Of a DNA stretch of 64,000 bases, positions 8,215 to 18,440 are shown piece after piece. How positions within the stretch are numbered: the stretch's first letter is position 1; every line of letters begins with the position of its first letter. Made by a program: the position numbers and the translations under genes. The notes below the pieces were generated by a model. That model was not told the origin of the DNA. It made no database searches and worked only from the letters and a program-made list of their open reading frames with translations. The stretch comes from Lentzea flava. Its GTDB lineage: Bacteria; Actinomycetota; Actinomycetes; Mycobacteriales; Pseudonocardiaceae. The stretch covers positions 1 to 64,000 of the forward strand of contig NZ_BMRE01000001.1 of NCBI RefSeq assembly GCF_014648475.1. The letters are read 5' to 3'.

Positions 8215-8949
8215 ATGAACACAGCACATCCAGCCGTGCAACTGCACCAGGTCACCCGCGTCCACGGTTCGAAGAACACCGGCGTGGCCGCACTCGACAA
8301 CGTCAGCCTCACTTGCCCACCGGGCACCTGGACCGCGGTGATGGGCCCGTCGGGCTCCGGCAAGTCCACCCTGCTGCACTGCGCGGCGGGCCTGGACCAG
8401 GTCACCAGCGGCCGCGTCCTGCTGGCGGGCCACGACATCACCGCCGCACCCGACAACGTCCTCACCGCGATGCGCCGCCGCACGATCGGCTTCGTGTTCC
8501 AGACGTTCAACCTGATCAGCTCGCTCACCGCCGAGCAGAACGTCGCGTTCCCCGCGAAGCTGGCCGGTCTGCGAGTGTCCAAAAGGGACGTTCGGGCCGT
8601 GCTGGCCGTTGTCGGGCTGGCCGACCGGGCGACGCACCGCCCCAAGGAGCTCTCCGGCGGCCAGCAGCAACGCGTGGCCATCGCCCGCGCCATGATCACC
8701 CGGCCTGCCGTCCTCTTCGCCGACGAACCCACCGGCGCCCTCGACTCCGCCTCCGCGAAGACCGTTCTCGCGCTGTTGCGCGACATGGTGCGGACCGCGG
8801 GGCAGACCATCCTCATGGTCACCCACGACCCCGCCGTCGCGGCCAGCGCCGACACGGTGATCTTCCTGGCGGACGGTCGCGTCGTCGACCGGCTGACCGG
8901 GCCCACCACCCACGACGTGGCCGAGCGCCTGGCCGGGCTGGAGAGCTGA
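8215..8949 (+). CDS. ABC transporter ATP-binding protein (MacB/LolD-like)
   Basis: A 244-residue ATPase with Walker A GPSGSGKST (44-52), signature LSGGQQQRVAIARA, Walker B AVLFADEPTGALD and an H-loop in MVTHD. The FADEPTGALD/FQTFNLISSLTAEQN pattern is that of the MacB/LolD/BceA group, which powers FtsX-type permeases rather than classic importers. ATG at 8215 starts just before the conserved VQLHQVTRVHG; a GTG at 8176 would add 13 residues. The permease gene follows after 3 nt. The divergent two-component pair probably controls it. Export or extraction of a peptide or lipid from the membrane is the family role; the substrate is unknown. Confidence 0.92.
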   Translation: MNTAHPAVQLHQVTRVHGSKNTGVAALDNVSLTCPPGTWTAVMGPSGSGKSTLLHCAAGLDQVTSGRVLLAGHDITAAPDNVLTAMRRRTIGFVFQTFNLISSLTAEQNVAFPAKLAGLRVSKRDVRAVLAVVGLADRATHRPKELSGGQQQRVAIARAMITRPAVLFADEPTGALDSASAKTVLALLRDMVRTAGQTILMVTHDPAVAASADTVIFLADGRVVDRLTGPTTHDVAERLAGLES

Positions 8950-8952
8950 CCT

Positions 8953-10860
8953 TTGTTCCAGATGTCCTTCAGCACCTTCCGCGAACGCTGGGAGCTCTTC
9001 GCGGGAGCCGTTCTCAGCGTGGCCGTCGGCGTCGCGCTCCTGCAGGCCTCGATGCTGGTGCTGGCCGCCACCGGAAACCCGCAGATCCCTCCCGGCCTGT
9101 CCCGCCAGGAGCAGGACGAGATCCGCGAGGGCTTCGTGGGTGCCGCGACCGTGATGGGCATGACGGCCTTCCTCGCCATGTTCCTGGCGGTCTTCATCGT
9201 CAGCTCGACGTTCGGGTTCACCGTCGCCCAGCGCCGCCGCGACCTCGCGCTCCTGCGTCTCACCGGAGGCAGCCGTGCCCAGCTGCGTGCGCTGCTGCTG
9301 TCCGAGTCCCTGCTGCTGGGCGTCGTCGGATCCGTCCTGGGCGTGCCGTTCGGGGTGGTCGCGCAACACGTCCAGACCTGGCTGCTGATCGAGATCGGTC
9401 TGCTGCCGGACGGCTTCACCGCGCCCTGGCGGGGGTGGGCCGCGATCACCGCCGGTGTGCTCGGGGTAGGGGTGGCACTGACCGGGGTGTTCACCGCCTC
9501 GCTGCGGGCGGCGCGGATCCGGCCGCTGGAAGCGTTGCGGGAGACGGGAAAGGCCGCCAGGGTGATGAACACCTCGCGGTGGTTGTTCGGCCTGTCGGCC
9601 GCCGCGTGCACCGTCGCCATGGTGGTGTGGGCTCAGGGCACGAACCTGATCGGCGCGTTGATGGCGGCGCTCGGCATCTCGATGTGCGGTGCGGTCGCGA
9701 TGAGCTTGCTGAGCCCCCTGGTGGTGCCGTTGACGGCCTGGCTGTTGCCCAGCGGCCTCGTGCGGGCGAACCTGCGGGAGGGGGTGCGGCGCAGCGCCGC
9801 CACCGCGTCTCCGCTGATCGTCCTGGTGTCGCTGCTGCTGGGGCTGTCCGGCACGTTCGGCTCGCTGGCCGCCGCGGGTGGCGAGGAGGCGAAGCGGTCC
9901 GTGAACGCCCAGCTGGTGGTGACGTCCACGGGTGAGGAGGCGGAACGCCTGCCCGCGGTGGAGGGGGTCGCCGTCGCCTCCCGGCAGAACGCGGTGGACA
10001 TCACGATCACGGCGGAGCAGCCGGACGAAGGCCCGACGAGGTACTACAGCGGGATCGTCGCGGTGGACCCGGCCGACTACGCCCGCACCCACCACCTGCC
10101 TCCGTCAGCGGGAAACCTGGCGGCGCTGACCGGCACCACGGTCTTCACCGGCCCTGCCAGGCACGGTGACGGGATCATCCCGGGGCAGGTGCTCGCCGCC
10201 GACGCCGGTGGGCAGCCGTTGCAGCTCACCGTGGTCGGCGGCTTGCCGGAGACCCTCGAAGCGGGCGACAGCTTCCTCCTCCCGCGCGCGGCCCTGCCCC
10301 GGCACGTGTGGTCCGCTGCGCCGACCGAGACCGTCGTCCAGGTGGTGCCCGGCCAGAACCCGGCCGACGTGGCCGACCGGATCAGGCGGCAGGGCTTCGG
10401 CGAGATCAGGACGGTGCCGGAGTGGGCGGCGGCCCGCGCGCGGCAGACCCAGGACGGCAATGTCGAGATCCTGACCGTCCTGATGGGCCTGGCCGGTCTC
10501 TACGCGCTGATGGCTGTGGTGAACGCGGCGGTGATCGCGGGAGCGGAACGCCGCCGCGAGTTCGCCGTCGCCAGGGTGACCGGCCTGACCCGCCGGCAGG
10601 TGATCGGATCCGCTGTGGCCGAGGCAATCGCGGTGGCGCTCATCGGGGTCGTGCTCGGCTGCGTGGTGGCCGGTGCGGGCCTGGCGGGCATCGGTGGTGC
10701 CGTGCGGAAGGCGATCGGTGTGACCGTGGTGGACGTCCCCTGGGCACTTCTCGCGATCGTCGTCGTCGGCTCGGTGGCGGTCGTGGCGACGACGACCGGG
10801 ATCACCGCCGCCGTGACGACGAGGCAACGGCCCGTCGCGCTGGTCACGGCCGGGGAGTGA
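8953..10860 (+). CDS. FtsX-family ABC permease
   Basis: A 635-residue permease forming the membrane half of the exporter with the preceding ATPase. It has the duplicated FtsX layout: a first helix, an extracytoplasmic loop, three helices (about 75-190), then helices around 210-300, a second extracytoplasmic domain and a final three-helix block (about 510-620). The cytoplasmic loops FTVAQRRRDLALLRLTGGSRAQLRAL and AERRREFAVARVTGLTRRQV are FtsX hallmarks that contact the ATPase. TTG at 8953 is used here; ATG at 8962 is an alternative three codons later. Confidence 0.9.
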   Translation: MFQMSFSTFRERWELFAGAVLSVAVGVALLQASMLVLAATGNPQIPPGLSRQEQDEIREGFVGAATVMGMTAFLAMFLAVFIVSSTFGFTVAQRRRDLALLRLTGGSRAQLRALLLSESLLLGVVGSVLGVPFGVVAQHVQTWLLIEIGLLPDGFTAPWRGWAAITAGVLGVGVALTGVFTASLRAARIRPLEALRETGKAARVMNTSRWLFGLSAAACTVAMVVWAQGTNLIGALMAALGISMCGAVAMSLLSPLVVPLTAWLLPSGLVRANLREGVRRSAATASPLIVLVSLLLGLSGTFGSLAAAGGEEAKRSVNAQLVVTSTGEEAERLPAVEGVAVASRQNAVDITITAEQPDEGPTRYYSGIVAVDPADYARTHHLPPSAGNLAALTGTTVFTGPARHGDGIIPGQVLAADAGGQPLQLTVVGGLPETLEAGDSFLLPRAALPRHVWSAAPTETVVQVVPGQNPADVADRIRRQGFGEIRTVPEWAAARARQTQDGNVEILTVLMGLAGLYALMAVVNAAVIAGAERRREFAVARVTGLTRRQVIGSAVAEAIAVALIGVVLGCVVAGAGLAGIGGAVRKAIGVTVVDVPWALLAIVVVGSVAVVATTTGITAAVTTRQRPVALVTAGE

Positions 10861-10968
10861 GCCAGACTTTATCCAACTTTTCTGCTCAACAGTCAACATT
10901 GTCAAGACGGCCCGCCGTCCGTCATGCTCTCCGCCGTCACTTTCGCGGCAGGCAATGGATCGGGCGGC

Positions 10969-12114
<1,146 letters not shown>

Positions 12115-12209
12115 CGTTGAGCCGGGCGCACGCATTCGCTGGCGCTGGGTGATCACCACAGTGCATAGTGGCCCGCAGGAGTATGGGGACTCCGATGGGG
12201 GGACTACTG

Positions 12210-13172
12210 ATGCACGTCAAATCCTTGTTCGTCGCGACCACGGTCGTGACGGCGCTGCTCACACCCGTGGCGTCCGCCGCCGCGGACTGCACGTGGCAGC
12301 GCGAGGCCCTGCCGATCCAGGACGGCATGAGCTGGAGCAACCTCCGGATCACCGGCGTGGACGGCCAGGGCAACGTCAGCGGGTTCTACGCACCGGGCGG
12401 AGAGGACCGCGTGCTGGCGCGGTGGACCACCTTCGCCATGGAGATCGTGCCGAAACCGGACGGCGTCAAGAAGTTCGTCCCGTCGGCGGTGAACGCCTCC
12501 GGTGTGGTGATCGGAGGCGCCTACCACGACGACGGACGGTATGTCGCGACAACGCACACGCCCGGCGCCGGATATCGCGAGCTGCCCGCTCCCGCCGGGG
12601 CCGAGGTGTGGCTCGTCGAGGACATCAACGACCGGGGCGACGTGCTCGCCAGGGCCACCCCGGAGGGCACGTCCGACTGGGCCGCGGTCCTGTGGCGCGG
12701 TGACGGCAGCGCGCCGGAGGTCATCAGGCCGGCGGAGGCGCGGTCCGTCACGGCGGTCGCCCTGGGCGAGGACGGCACCGTGCTGCTCGACTCGTACGAC
12801 GGGGTCTTCCTGTGGCGCAACGGTGCGCTCACCAAGCTGCCGAAGGTGGACTACTCGCTGCGGCCGCGCGGTCTGAGCCGCGACGGCGTGATCTTCAGCA
12901 GCTACCACGAGTCGTGGAAGTGGACCGAGGCGACGGGAGCGTTGGAGAAGTTCTCCGTCAACGGGTACGTCGAGGCGGTCAACGACGACGGGCTCGCCAT
13001 CGGCTACCTCGACGACGGCAACTACACGCCGGTCGTGTGGCAGGGCACCACGCTCGTGGCGAAGCTGCCGGTGTCCAGTGCCGGCTACGGGTCCTCCGCC
13101 GAGGCCGTGGGCGCCACCGGTGTCATCGCCGGGATCGACGTGACGAAACCGGCTCGCTGGACCTGCCGCTGA
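12210..13172 (+). CDS. secreted beta-propeller-like protein (HAF-type repeats)
   Basis: A 320-residue secreted protein. ATG at 12210 follows a strong GGGGGG stretch 7 nt upstream and gives a clean signal peptide (VATTVVTALLTPVASAAA, cleaved before DCTW). The mature part has repeated units with the pattern W.....-G-...A..IND-G-.V.G, such as SAVNASGVVIGGAY, EDINDRGDVLARA and EAVNDDGLAIGYL, resembling the HAF-type repeats of extracellular proteins. One Cys near each end of the mature protein could pair. Function is unknown. Confidence 0.75.
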   Translation: MHVKSLFVATTVVTALLTPVASAAADCTWQREALPIQDGMSWSNLRITGVDGQGNVSGFYAPGGEDRVLARWTTFAMEIVPKPDGVKKFVPSAVNASGVVIGGAYHDDGRYVATTHTPGAGYRELPAPAGAEVWLVEDINDRGDVLARATPEGTSDWAAVLWRGDGSAPEVIRPAEARSVTAVALGEDGTVLLDSYDGVFLWRNGALTKLPKVDYSLRPRGLSRDGVIFSSYHESWKWTEATGALEKFSVNGYVEAVNDDGLAIGYLDDGNYTPVVWQGTTLVAKLPVSSAGYGSSAEAVGATGVIAGIDVTKPARWTCR

Positions 13173-13175
13173 TCC

Positions 13176-14114
13176 TCACGGCACGAGCACGACCCGCCCG
13201 CGCGTGGCGCCTTCGGACTGGCGGCGCCACGCGTCGGCGACATCGGCCAGTGGCACGACCTCGTGATCGACGGTGAGCGCGCCCTGCGCCGCCAGGTGGG
13301 CGACGGCCGAGATGGCTTCAGCGCGCTGCTGCGGGCTCAGTTCGTTGTTGGTGTAGCCGGACAACCGCAACGACCGGCTGCGCAGCACCGACGACGTGAT
13401 CGGGCAGGTCTCACCCGCGGAGCTGCCGAGGTTCACCCATCGCCCACCGGGCCGCAGTGCCTGCGCGGCAGCGGCCGCGGGAGGACCGAAGAGCGGGTCG
13501 AGAACGAGGTCGGCGTCCGGCGCGGCCGCGCGGAACCGCTCGGCGAGGCCGTCGGCGTCGAGGGCGATCACGGCGTCGGCACCCGCTCGCTTCGCGCGTT
13601 CACGGGCCTGCTCCGACCGTGCCGCCGCGACGACGCGCCCGGCTCCCGCGGCACGGGCGAGCTGGATCGCGGCCTGCCCGACCGCACCACAGCCGAGCAC
13701 GATCACGCACTCGCCGGGAGCGAGCTCTCCTCGCCACGTCAACGCCATGTGCGCGGCGACGGCCGAAAGCCCGAGCGCGGCCATCGCGACCGGCGACACG
13801 TCGTCGGGCAGGAACACCAGATCTTCCTGCCGCGCCACCGCCTTCTCCGCCATGCTGCCGTCACCCGCGGCCATCCCCGCGACGGTCGGGAACCACACCG
13901 CACGCCCGTCGACCGTGCCGATCCCTTGCACGCCAGGCACATACGGCGTACTCGGCGAGCCGAAGTACGAGGTTCCCGTGGCGCACAACAGGTCCAACGG
14001 CGTGATCGGCGCGGCCAGCACGTCGAGCACCACGTGGTCCGCAGGGACCACGGGCTTGTCCCGGTCGGCCACCGCCGGCGGCTGACCGAGCTGATCGATC
14101 ACCGCGGCGCGCAC
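13176..14114 (-). CDS. MDR-family (quinone reductase-like) oxidoreductase
   Basis: A 312-residue medium-chain dehydrogenase/reductase. The N-terminal GroES-like domain is short and lacks the Cys/His zinc ligands of alcohol dehydrogenases. The Rossmann domain carries GCGAVGQAAIQLARAAGAGRVVAAARS. This fits an NADPH-dependent quinone or enone reductase. GTG at 14114 gives VRAAVIDQLGQP, the usual family start, and overlaps the stop of the upstream dioxygenase by 16 nt. It is the last gene of the minus-strand catabolic operon, where it might reduce a ring-cleavage product such as a maleylacetate-like enone; that substrate is inference. Confidence 0.85.
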   Translation of the reverse strand: MRAAVIDQLGQPPAVADRDKPVVPADHVVLDVLAAPITPLDLLCATGTSYFGSPSTPYVPGVQGIGTVDGRAVWFPTVAGMAAGDGSMAEKAVARQEDLVFLPDDVSPVAMAALGLSAVAAHMALTWRGELAPGECVIVLGCGAVGQAAIQLARAAGAGRVVAAARSEQARERAKRAGADAVIALDADGLAERFRAAAPDADLVLDPLFGPPAAAAAQALRPGGRWVNLGSSAGETCPITSSVLRSRSLRLSGYTNNELSPQQRAEAISAVAHLAAQGALTVDHEVVPLADVADAWRRQSEGATRGRVVLVP

Positions 14115-14965
14115 GGCTGCAACACGAAGTCGTAGCGGGCTTCGAGCCACGGCACCTCGCACGTGCCGCCGTCCGGGGCGGGACCGGGCTCGTGCGGTTC
14201 GAAGGCGACCACCAGCTCCTGCTTGGTGCCGAAGACGACGTCGCTGTCGAGGTACTCGGCGCCTTCCTCGAACAGGTGCGTGATCAGCGGCTCGTGCCCG
14301 TCGGCGGTGACGAGGAAGTGGACGTGCGCGGGCCGGAAGTGGCTGATCCCGGTCTGCCCGATCAGCTCGCCGACCGGCCCGTCCATCGGGATCGAGTACC
14401 CCTTCGGCGCGATCGTGCGCACGCAGTACGTGCCGTCCTCGCGCGCCCGGTACTTCGCCCGCAGCCGTGCCTCGTCGACGTCGGGCAGCTGCGCCTCGTA
14501 GGCACCGTCGGCGTCGGCCTGCCACACGTCGAGCACGGCGGCCACCGGATCGCCGTCGAGCGAACGAACGGTTCCGGTGATGTAGAGCGGGGTCCCGTTC
14601 ACGCCGTCGGACATGTCGCCGCCGAACCCCAGCTCGGGCGAGCCGTCGATGTGAAACGGCCCGAGCACCGTCGCCGGCGTCGCGCGCGGGTCGAACCGGT
14701 GGTTCATCTGCACCACGAGCATGCTGAGCCCGAGCACGTCGGAGGCGAGGATGAACTCCTCGCGCTTGTCGTCGCTGATCTGCCCGGTCGCCGTCAGCCA
14801 CCTGATCGCGGCCATCCACTCGTCCTCGGTGAGCCTGACCTCGCGGGCGAAGTCGTGCAGGTGCCGGACGAGCGCGGTGACGAGCTGAGCGGTGCGCGGA
14901 TCCTTCGCGGTGGCCCAGCGCCGCACCGCCAGTTCGGTGATGTTGTCCTCGGTGACCAGCTGCAT
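14099..14965 (-). CDS. intradiol ring-cleavage dioxygenase (hydroxyquinol/catechol 1,2-type)
   Basis: A 288-residue non-haem Fe(III) dioxygenase that would cleave a catechol or hydroxyquinol ring between the hydroxyls. The helical N-terminal dimerisation domain (about 1-95) is present. The four iron ligands are visible: Y156 in DADGAYEAQ, Y190 in PKGYSIPMDGP, and H214 and H216 in FRPAHVHFLV. The motifs DVWQADADG and HFRPAHVHF, and the ligand spacing, fit the hydroxyquinol 1,2-dioxygenase branch best. The gene lies 3 nt downstream of the citryl-CoA-lyase-like gene and overlaps the MDR gene. Confidence 0.92.
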   Translation of the reverse strand: MQLVTEDNITELAVRRWATAKDPRTAQLVTALVRHLHDFAREVRLTEDEWMAAIRWLTATGQISDDKREEFILASDVLGLSMLVVQMNHRFDPRATPATVLGPFHIDGSPELGFGGDMSDGVNGTPLYITGTVRSLDGDPVAAVLDVWQADADGAYEAQLPDVDEARLRAKYRAREDGTYCVRTIAPKGYSIPMDGPVGELIGQTGISHFRPAHVHFLVTADGHEPLITHLFEEGAEYLDSDVVFGTKQELVVAFEPHEPGPAPDGGTCEVPWLEARYDFVLQPCAPR

Positions 14966-14968
14966 TGC

Positions 14969-15748
14969 TCACTCCTCCAGCGGCGCGACGGACCGCGTGT
15001 GCGAGTCCACGGACAGGAAGATCTGGTTGGCGACGGGGTGACGCAGCTCCTCGGCGAGCTGCCCGATCAACCCGGCGGTGCGCGCGAGCAACGCGAAGCC
15101 GCGCAACAACTCCAGCGGCAGCCCGAGATCCGCCAGCACCGCACCGCACGTCCCGGCGCCGTTGAGCGGCAACGTCTTCCCGAGCACCCGCGGGTGAACC
15201 CGCCCGATCGCTTTGAACAGTGACAGGTGCGGTCCGACGAGCCCTTCTTCGGCGGCGATCTGGAACAGGCGCAGCGTGCGCGGGTCGCCGTTCTTGTGCA
15301 CGTGGTGGCCGAGCCCGGGGATGCGCGGTTTCCCTTGCACCCGCAGGGTTTCGAGCGCCAGCGCGTCCCAGCCGTCGTCGTCCTCGGGAAGATCCGCGGT
15401 CGCCAGCACGTCGTGCAGGAACCGGCCGCAGTCCTCGGTGACGCCGAGGAACCGGGAACCGCCGCCCAGCAACCCGGCCGCGAGCGCGCCCTGCACCGAG
15501 TCGGGCGCCGAGAGGTAGGTGAGGCGGCTGACGATCGCGGTCGGGGTGAACCCGTGGTCGGCCAGGGCCGCCAGCACGGCCTCGAACAGCCGGGTCTGGC
15601 CGGGGCTGGGCCTGCGTTGCGTGGCCAGCCAGAACGCCAGCTCGCCGAAGCCGACGGTGCCCATCACGTCGGTGGCGAGGTCGTGGCCCAGCAACGTGAT
15701 CGTGTCGGGGGTCGAGGCACCGAGCGCGGTGTCGTAGTGGTCAGCCAC
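14969..15748 (-). CDS. citryl-CoA lyase / citrate synthase-like protein
   Basis: A 259-residue protein of the citrate-synthase superfamily, much shorter than true citrate synthase (about 430). Visible elements are PDTITLLGHDLATDVMG at the start, GKPRIPGLGHHVHKNGDPRT with the catalytic-type His residues, and a late GLIGQLAEELRHPV. This short form is annotated as citryl-CoA lyase or a related (methyl)citryl/malyl-CoA-cleaving enzyme. GTG at 15748 is preferred over TTG at 15760 because GAGGAGG lies just upstream; it overlaps the CoA-transferase stop by 8 nt. Pairing with a CoA-transferase suggests activation then cleavage of an acyl-CoA. Confidence 0.8.
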   Translation of the reverse strand: MADHYDTALGASTPDTITLLGHDLATDVMGTVGFGELAFWLATQRRPSPGQTRLFEAVLAALADHGFTPTAIVSRLTYLSAPDSVQGALAAGLLGGGSRFLGVTEDCGRFLHDVLATADLPEDDDGWDALALETLRVQGKPRIPGLGHHVHKNGDPRTLRLFQIAAEEGLVGPHLSLFKAIGRVHPRVLGKTLPLNGAGTCGAVLADLGLPLELLRGFALLARTAGLIGQLAEELRHPVANQIFLSVDSHTRSVAPLEE

Positions 15749-16934
15749 GGTCCTCCTCAACGACGTGCGCGGTCGGTGCTCGTCCGGGTCCGGCGGCGGC
15801 CTGCCCGTCCTCCTTCAGCCACGCCCGCAGCTCCTCACCGTGCTCATCGAGCGCGGGCGGCGGCAACTCGTACACCGCCGGAGTCTCGGAGAACCGGATG
15901 GGATGCCGGGTCGTCGGCACGTCCCCGGCCATCACAACAGGGTCCAGCCCGAACCGCTCGGCCATCGCGAACCCGCCGTCGATCGTGTTGATCGGCCCGC
16001 ACGGCACCCCGGCCGCGACGAGCAGGTCGAACCACTCGACGGCGCCGCGGGTGCGCAGCCGTTCGACCAGGACGGGCCGCAGCTCCTCGCGGTTGCGGGT
16101 GCGGTCGGCGTTGCGCGCGAACCGCGGGTCGTCCGGCACGTCCGGCAGCCCGAGCACCTCGCAGAGCTTGCGGAACTGGCCGTCGTTCGCGGCCGCGACG
16201 ATCAGGTCGTTGTCGGCGGTGGGCAGCGGCTCGTAGGGGAACACGCTGGGGTGCGCGTTGCCCATGCGGAACGGCACGACGCCGCCCGCGACGTATGCCG
16301 AGCTGTGGTTCACCAGGCCGGTCAGCGCCGACGACAGCAGGTTGACCTCGACGAGCTGGCCCCGGCCCGTCGCGTCGCGGTGCCGCAGTGCCGCGAGGAT
16401 GCCGATCACCGCGTGGTTGCCCGCCATGACGTCGAACACCGAGATGCCCGCGCGGTACGGCGGTCCGTCGGGGTCGCCGGTGAGGCTCATCAGGCCGGAG
16501 ATCGCCTGCACCATCAGGTCGTAGCCGGGCACGTGCCGGCCGTCGCCCGAACCGAACCCGGTGATCGACGCGTAGATCACCCGCGGGTTCGAGGCACTGA
16601 CGTTCGGGTGGTCGAGGCCGTACTTCGCGAGGCCGCCGGGTTTGAAGTTCTCGATCAGCACGTCCGCGCGCCTGGCCAGCTCGCGGCCCAGTTCGGCGTC
16701 GGCGGGGTCGCGCAGGTCGAGCGCGATGGACCGCTTGCCGCGGTTGATGCCGAGGTAGTAGGTCGAGACGTCGTCGCGCACGGGCGGCATCCACGTGCGG
16801 GTCTCGTCTCCCTGAGGGCCTTCGACCTTCACGACCGTCGCGCCCAGGTCGGCCAGCAGCATTGTCGCGTACGGTCCCGCGAGCACACGGGAGAAGTCGG
16901 CGACGAGCAGGCCTTCGAGCGGTCCTCCCGGCAT
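15741..16934 (-). CDS. class III (CaiB/BaiF) CoA-transferase
   Basis: A 397-residue family III CoA-transferase moving CoA between a donor acyl-CoA and a free acid. The N-terminus LEGLLVADFSRVLAGPYATMLLADLGA is diagnostic. NRGKRSIALDL and VLIENFKPGGLAKYGL follow, and the catalytic Asp is most likely D168 in GISVFDVMAG. ATG at 16934 overlaps the amidohydrolase stop by one base (TGATG), so translation is coupled. The protein is probably half of a two-gene step with the downstream citryl-CoA-lyase-like enzyme. The acid substrate cannot be read from sequence. Confidence 0.92.
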   Translation of the reverse strand: MPGGPLEGLLVADFSRVLAGPYATMLLADLGATVVKVEGPQGDETRTWMPPVRDDVSTYYLGINRGKRSIALDLRDPADAELGRELARRADVLIENFKPGGLAKYGLDHPNVSASNPRVIYASITGFGSGDGRHVPGYDLMVQAISGLMSLTGDPDGPPYRAGISVFDVMAGNHAVIGILAALRHRDATGRGQLVEVNLLSSALTGLVNHSSAYVAGGVVPFRMGNAHPSVFPYEPLPTADNDLIVAAANDGQFRKLCEVLGLPDVPDDPRFARNADRTRNREELRPVLVERLRTRGAVEWFDLLVAAGVPCGPINTIDGGFAMAERFGLDPVVMAGDVPTTRHPIRFSETPAVYELPPPALDEHGEELRAWLKEDGQAAAGPGRAPTAHVVEEDRG

Positions 16935-18364
16935 CAGACGGACGTCCTCGTGTCGCCGCGGTACTCGGTGTAGGTGTAGGGGTTGTCCAGCACTTTCGTG
17001 GTCGGGATGTCGGGGTTCATGCCCTTCTCCCACGCCTCCTCGCCGAGCTGGCCGCGCAGGTGCTCGACGGTCTGTTCGACCTGCCGGCGGATGGCCTTGA
17101 GATCGACACCGACGAGCCGGTGGTCGCGTTTGACGATCCTGCCGTCGACGATCACGGTGTCCACATCGGACCGTTGCGCCTGGAACGCCACGTGCCCGTA
17201 CGGGTTCAACACGGGGAACATCACCGGTGAGTTCTCGTTGCGCAGCAGCACGATGTCGGCCTTCTTGCCGATCTCGACGCTGCCGAGGTCGTCGCGTCCC
17301 AACGCTTTCGCGCCGCCGACCGTCGCCCACTCCACGACGTGCTCGGCTCGCAGCGACGAGTGCGTGACGGTGTCGTTGCGAGCGTGTGCGGCCATGTGTT
17401 CTCTCGCCCGGTCGGCGCCCAGCGTCGAGCGCATCGCGGAGAACAGGTCACCGCTCCACCACACCGACGTGTCCATCGACAGCGACACCGGGATGCCGTG
17501 GGCCCGGATCGCCCAGGTGGGCGGGTAGCCCTGGCCGGCGCTCTGCTCGCTCTCGGTCGACACGGAGATCGATCCGCCGGTCGCGGCGATGCGGTGGTAC
17601 GAGTCGGCGGACAGCGTCGCGGCGTGCACGTAGATCGACTGCGGGGTCATGAACCCGTTGTCGTACATCAGCCTGATGCCGTCGTCGTTCGTCGCGCCCC
17701 ACACGCCCGCATGGGTGGTGACGGGGACGCCGAGCTCACGGGCGACCTCGAACGCGGGCTTCTCCGGGAACGCCGGGTCGCCGGTGACGTCGAACGCGAG
17801 CTGGAAGCCGAGCATGTCGTCGCCGGTGATGCGGCGGTTCACGAAGTCGCGGAACTCCGGCTTGGCCGTCCACGACGCCGGGGAGTCCTGGATGTTGCCG
17901 TAGGCCAGCACGAACCGGCCGGGCACCGCCTGCAACGCGTCGACGGCGGCGTCGGCGTGGTCGGTGGTCTGCAGGCCGTGCGACCAGTCGACGGTCGTGG
18001 TGACGCCGGCGTCGAGTGCCTCGGCGGCGCCGAGCAGGTTGCCCGCGTGGATGTCCTCGGGCCGGAAGACCTTGCCCCACTCGAGGTAGTACCAGACGAA
18101 GTACTGCGTGAGCGTCCAGTCGGCGCCGTACCCGCGCATCGCGGTCTGCCACATGTGCCGGTGCGTGTCGATCATGCCCGGCATCACGATGCCACCGGTC
18201 GCGTCGATTTCCTCGGTGCCCTCCGGCACCTGCAGCCCCGGCCCGATCGCGGCGATCCTGTCGTCGACCACCAGGACGTCGTGGCCGGTGAGGATCCTCT
18301 TCTGGCCGTCCATCGTCAGGACCGTGTCGTTTCGCAGGACAGCAGGACGTCGTTCGCCGACCAT
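16934..18364 (-). CDS. metal-dependent amidohydrolase (cytosine deaminase/TrzA-like)
   Basis: A 476-residue amidohydrolase-superfamily enzyme. Metal ligands are H68/H70 in MIDTHRHMWQ, H217 in VTTHAGVW, H246 in IYVHAATLS and D297 in SLSMDTSVWW, the single-metal set of the deaminase/chlorohydrolase subgroup (TrzA, AtzA, SAH deaminase). The composite beta-sandwich strands flank the barrel. The segment after strand 7 reads SISVSTESEQSAGQG rather than the common SPxSN, pointing to a distinct substrate. It is the first gene of the catabolic operon and has an RBS (GAGGAGG) and a 14-bp palindrome just upstream, so it is likely the IclR-controlled entry enzyme, removing an amine or halide from a ring substrate (inference). 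Confidence 0.88.
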   Translation of the reverse strand: MVGERRPAVLRNDTVLTMDGQKRILTGHDVLVVDDRIAAIGPGLQVPEGTEEIDATGGIVMPGMIDTHRHMWQTAMRGYGADWTLTQYFVWYYLEWGKVFRPEDIHAGNLLGAAEALDAGVTTTVDWSHGLQTTDHADAAVDALQAVPGRFVLAYGNIQDSPASWTAKPEFRDFVNRRITGDDMLGFQLAFDVTGDPAFPEKPAFEVARELGVPVTTHAGVWGATNDDGIRLMYDNGFMTPQSIYVHAATLSADSYHRIAATGGSISVSTESEQSAGQGYPPTWAIRAHGIPVSLSMDTSVWWSGDLFSAMRSTLGADRAREHMAAHARNDTVTHSSLRAEHVVEWATVGGAKALGRDDLGSVEIGKKADIVLLRNENSPVMFPVLNPYGHVAFQAQRSDVDTVIVDGRIVKRDHRLVGVDLKAIRRQVEQTVEHLRGQLGEEAWEKGMNPDIPTTKVLDNPYTYTEYRGDTRTSV

Positions 18365-18387
18365 CGGGGACCTCCTCGACCGGCATG

Positions 18388-18401
18388 CGGACAGGTGTCC
18401 G
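18388..18401. promoter_or_regulatory. palindrome CGGACA-GG-TGTCCG, predicted IclR operator
   Basis: A perfect 6-2-6 inverted repeat lies 24 nt upstream of the amidohydrolase start. The same half-sites recur at 19255-19268 in front of the iclR gene. On the minus strand TTGACG (18434-18429) with a GAGGAT-like -10 (18411-18406, 17-nt spacer) lies upstream of it, so the palindrome would cover the transcription start region. Occupation by the adjacent IclR protein is inferred. Confidence 0.65.
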
Positions 18402-18440
18402 TTGAATCCTCAACCTTCGCCGGCCGGGCGTCAACCCCGC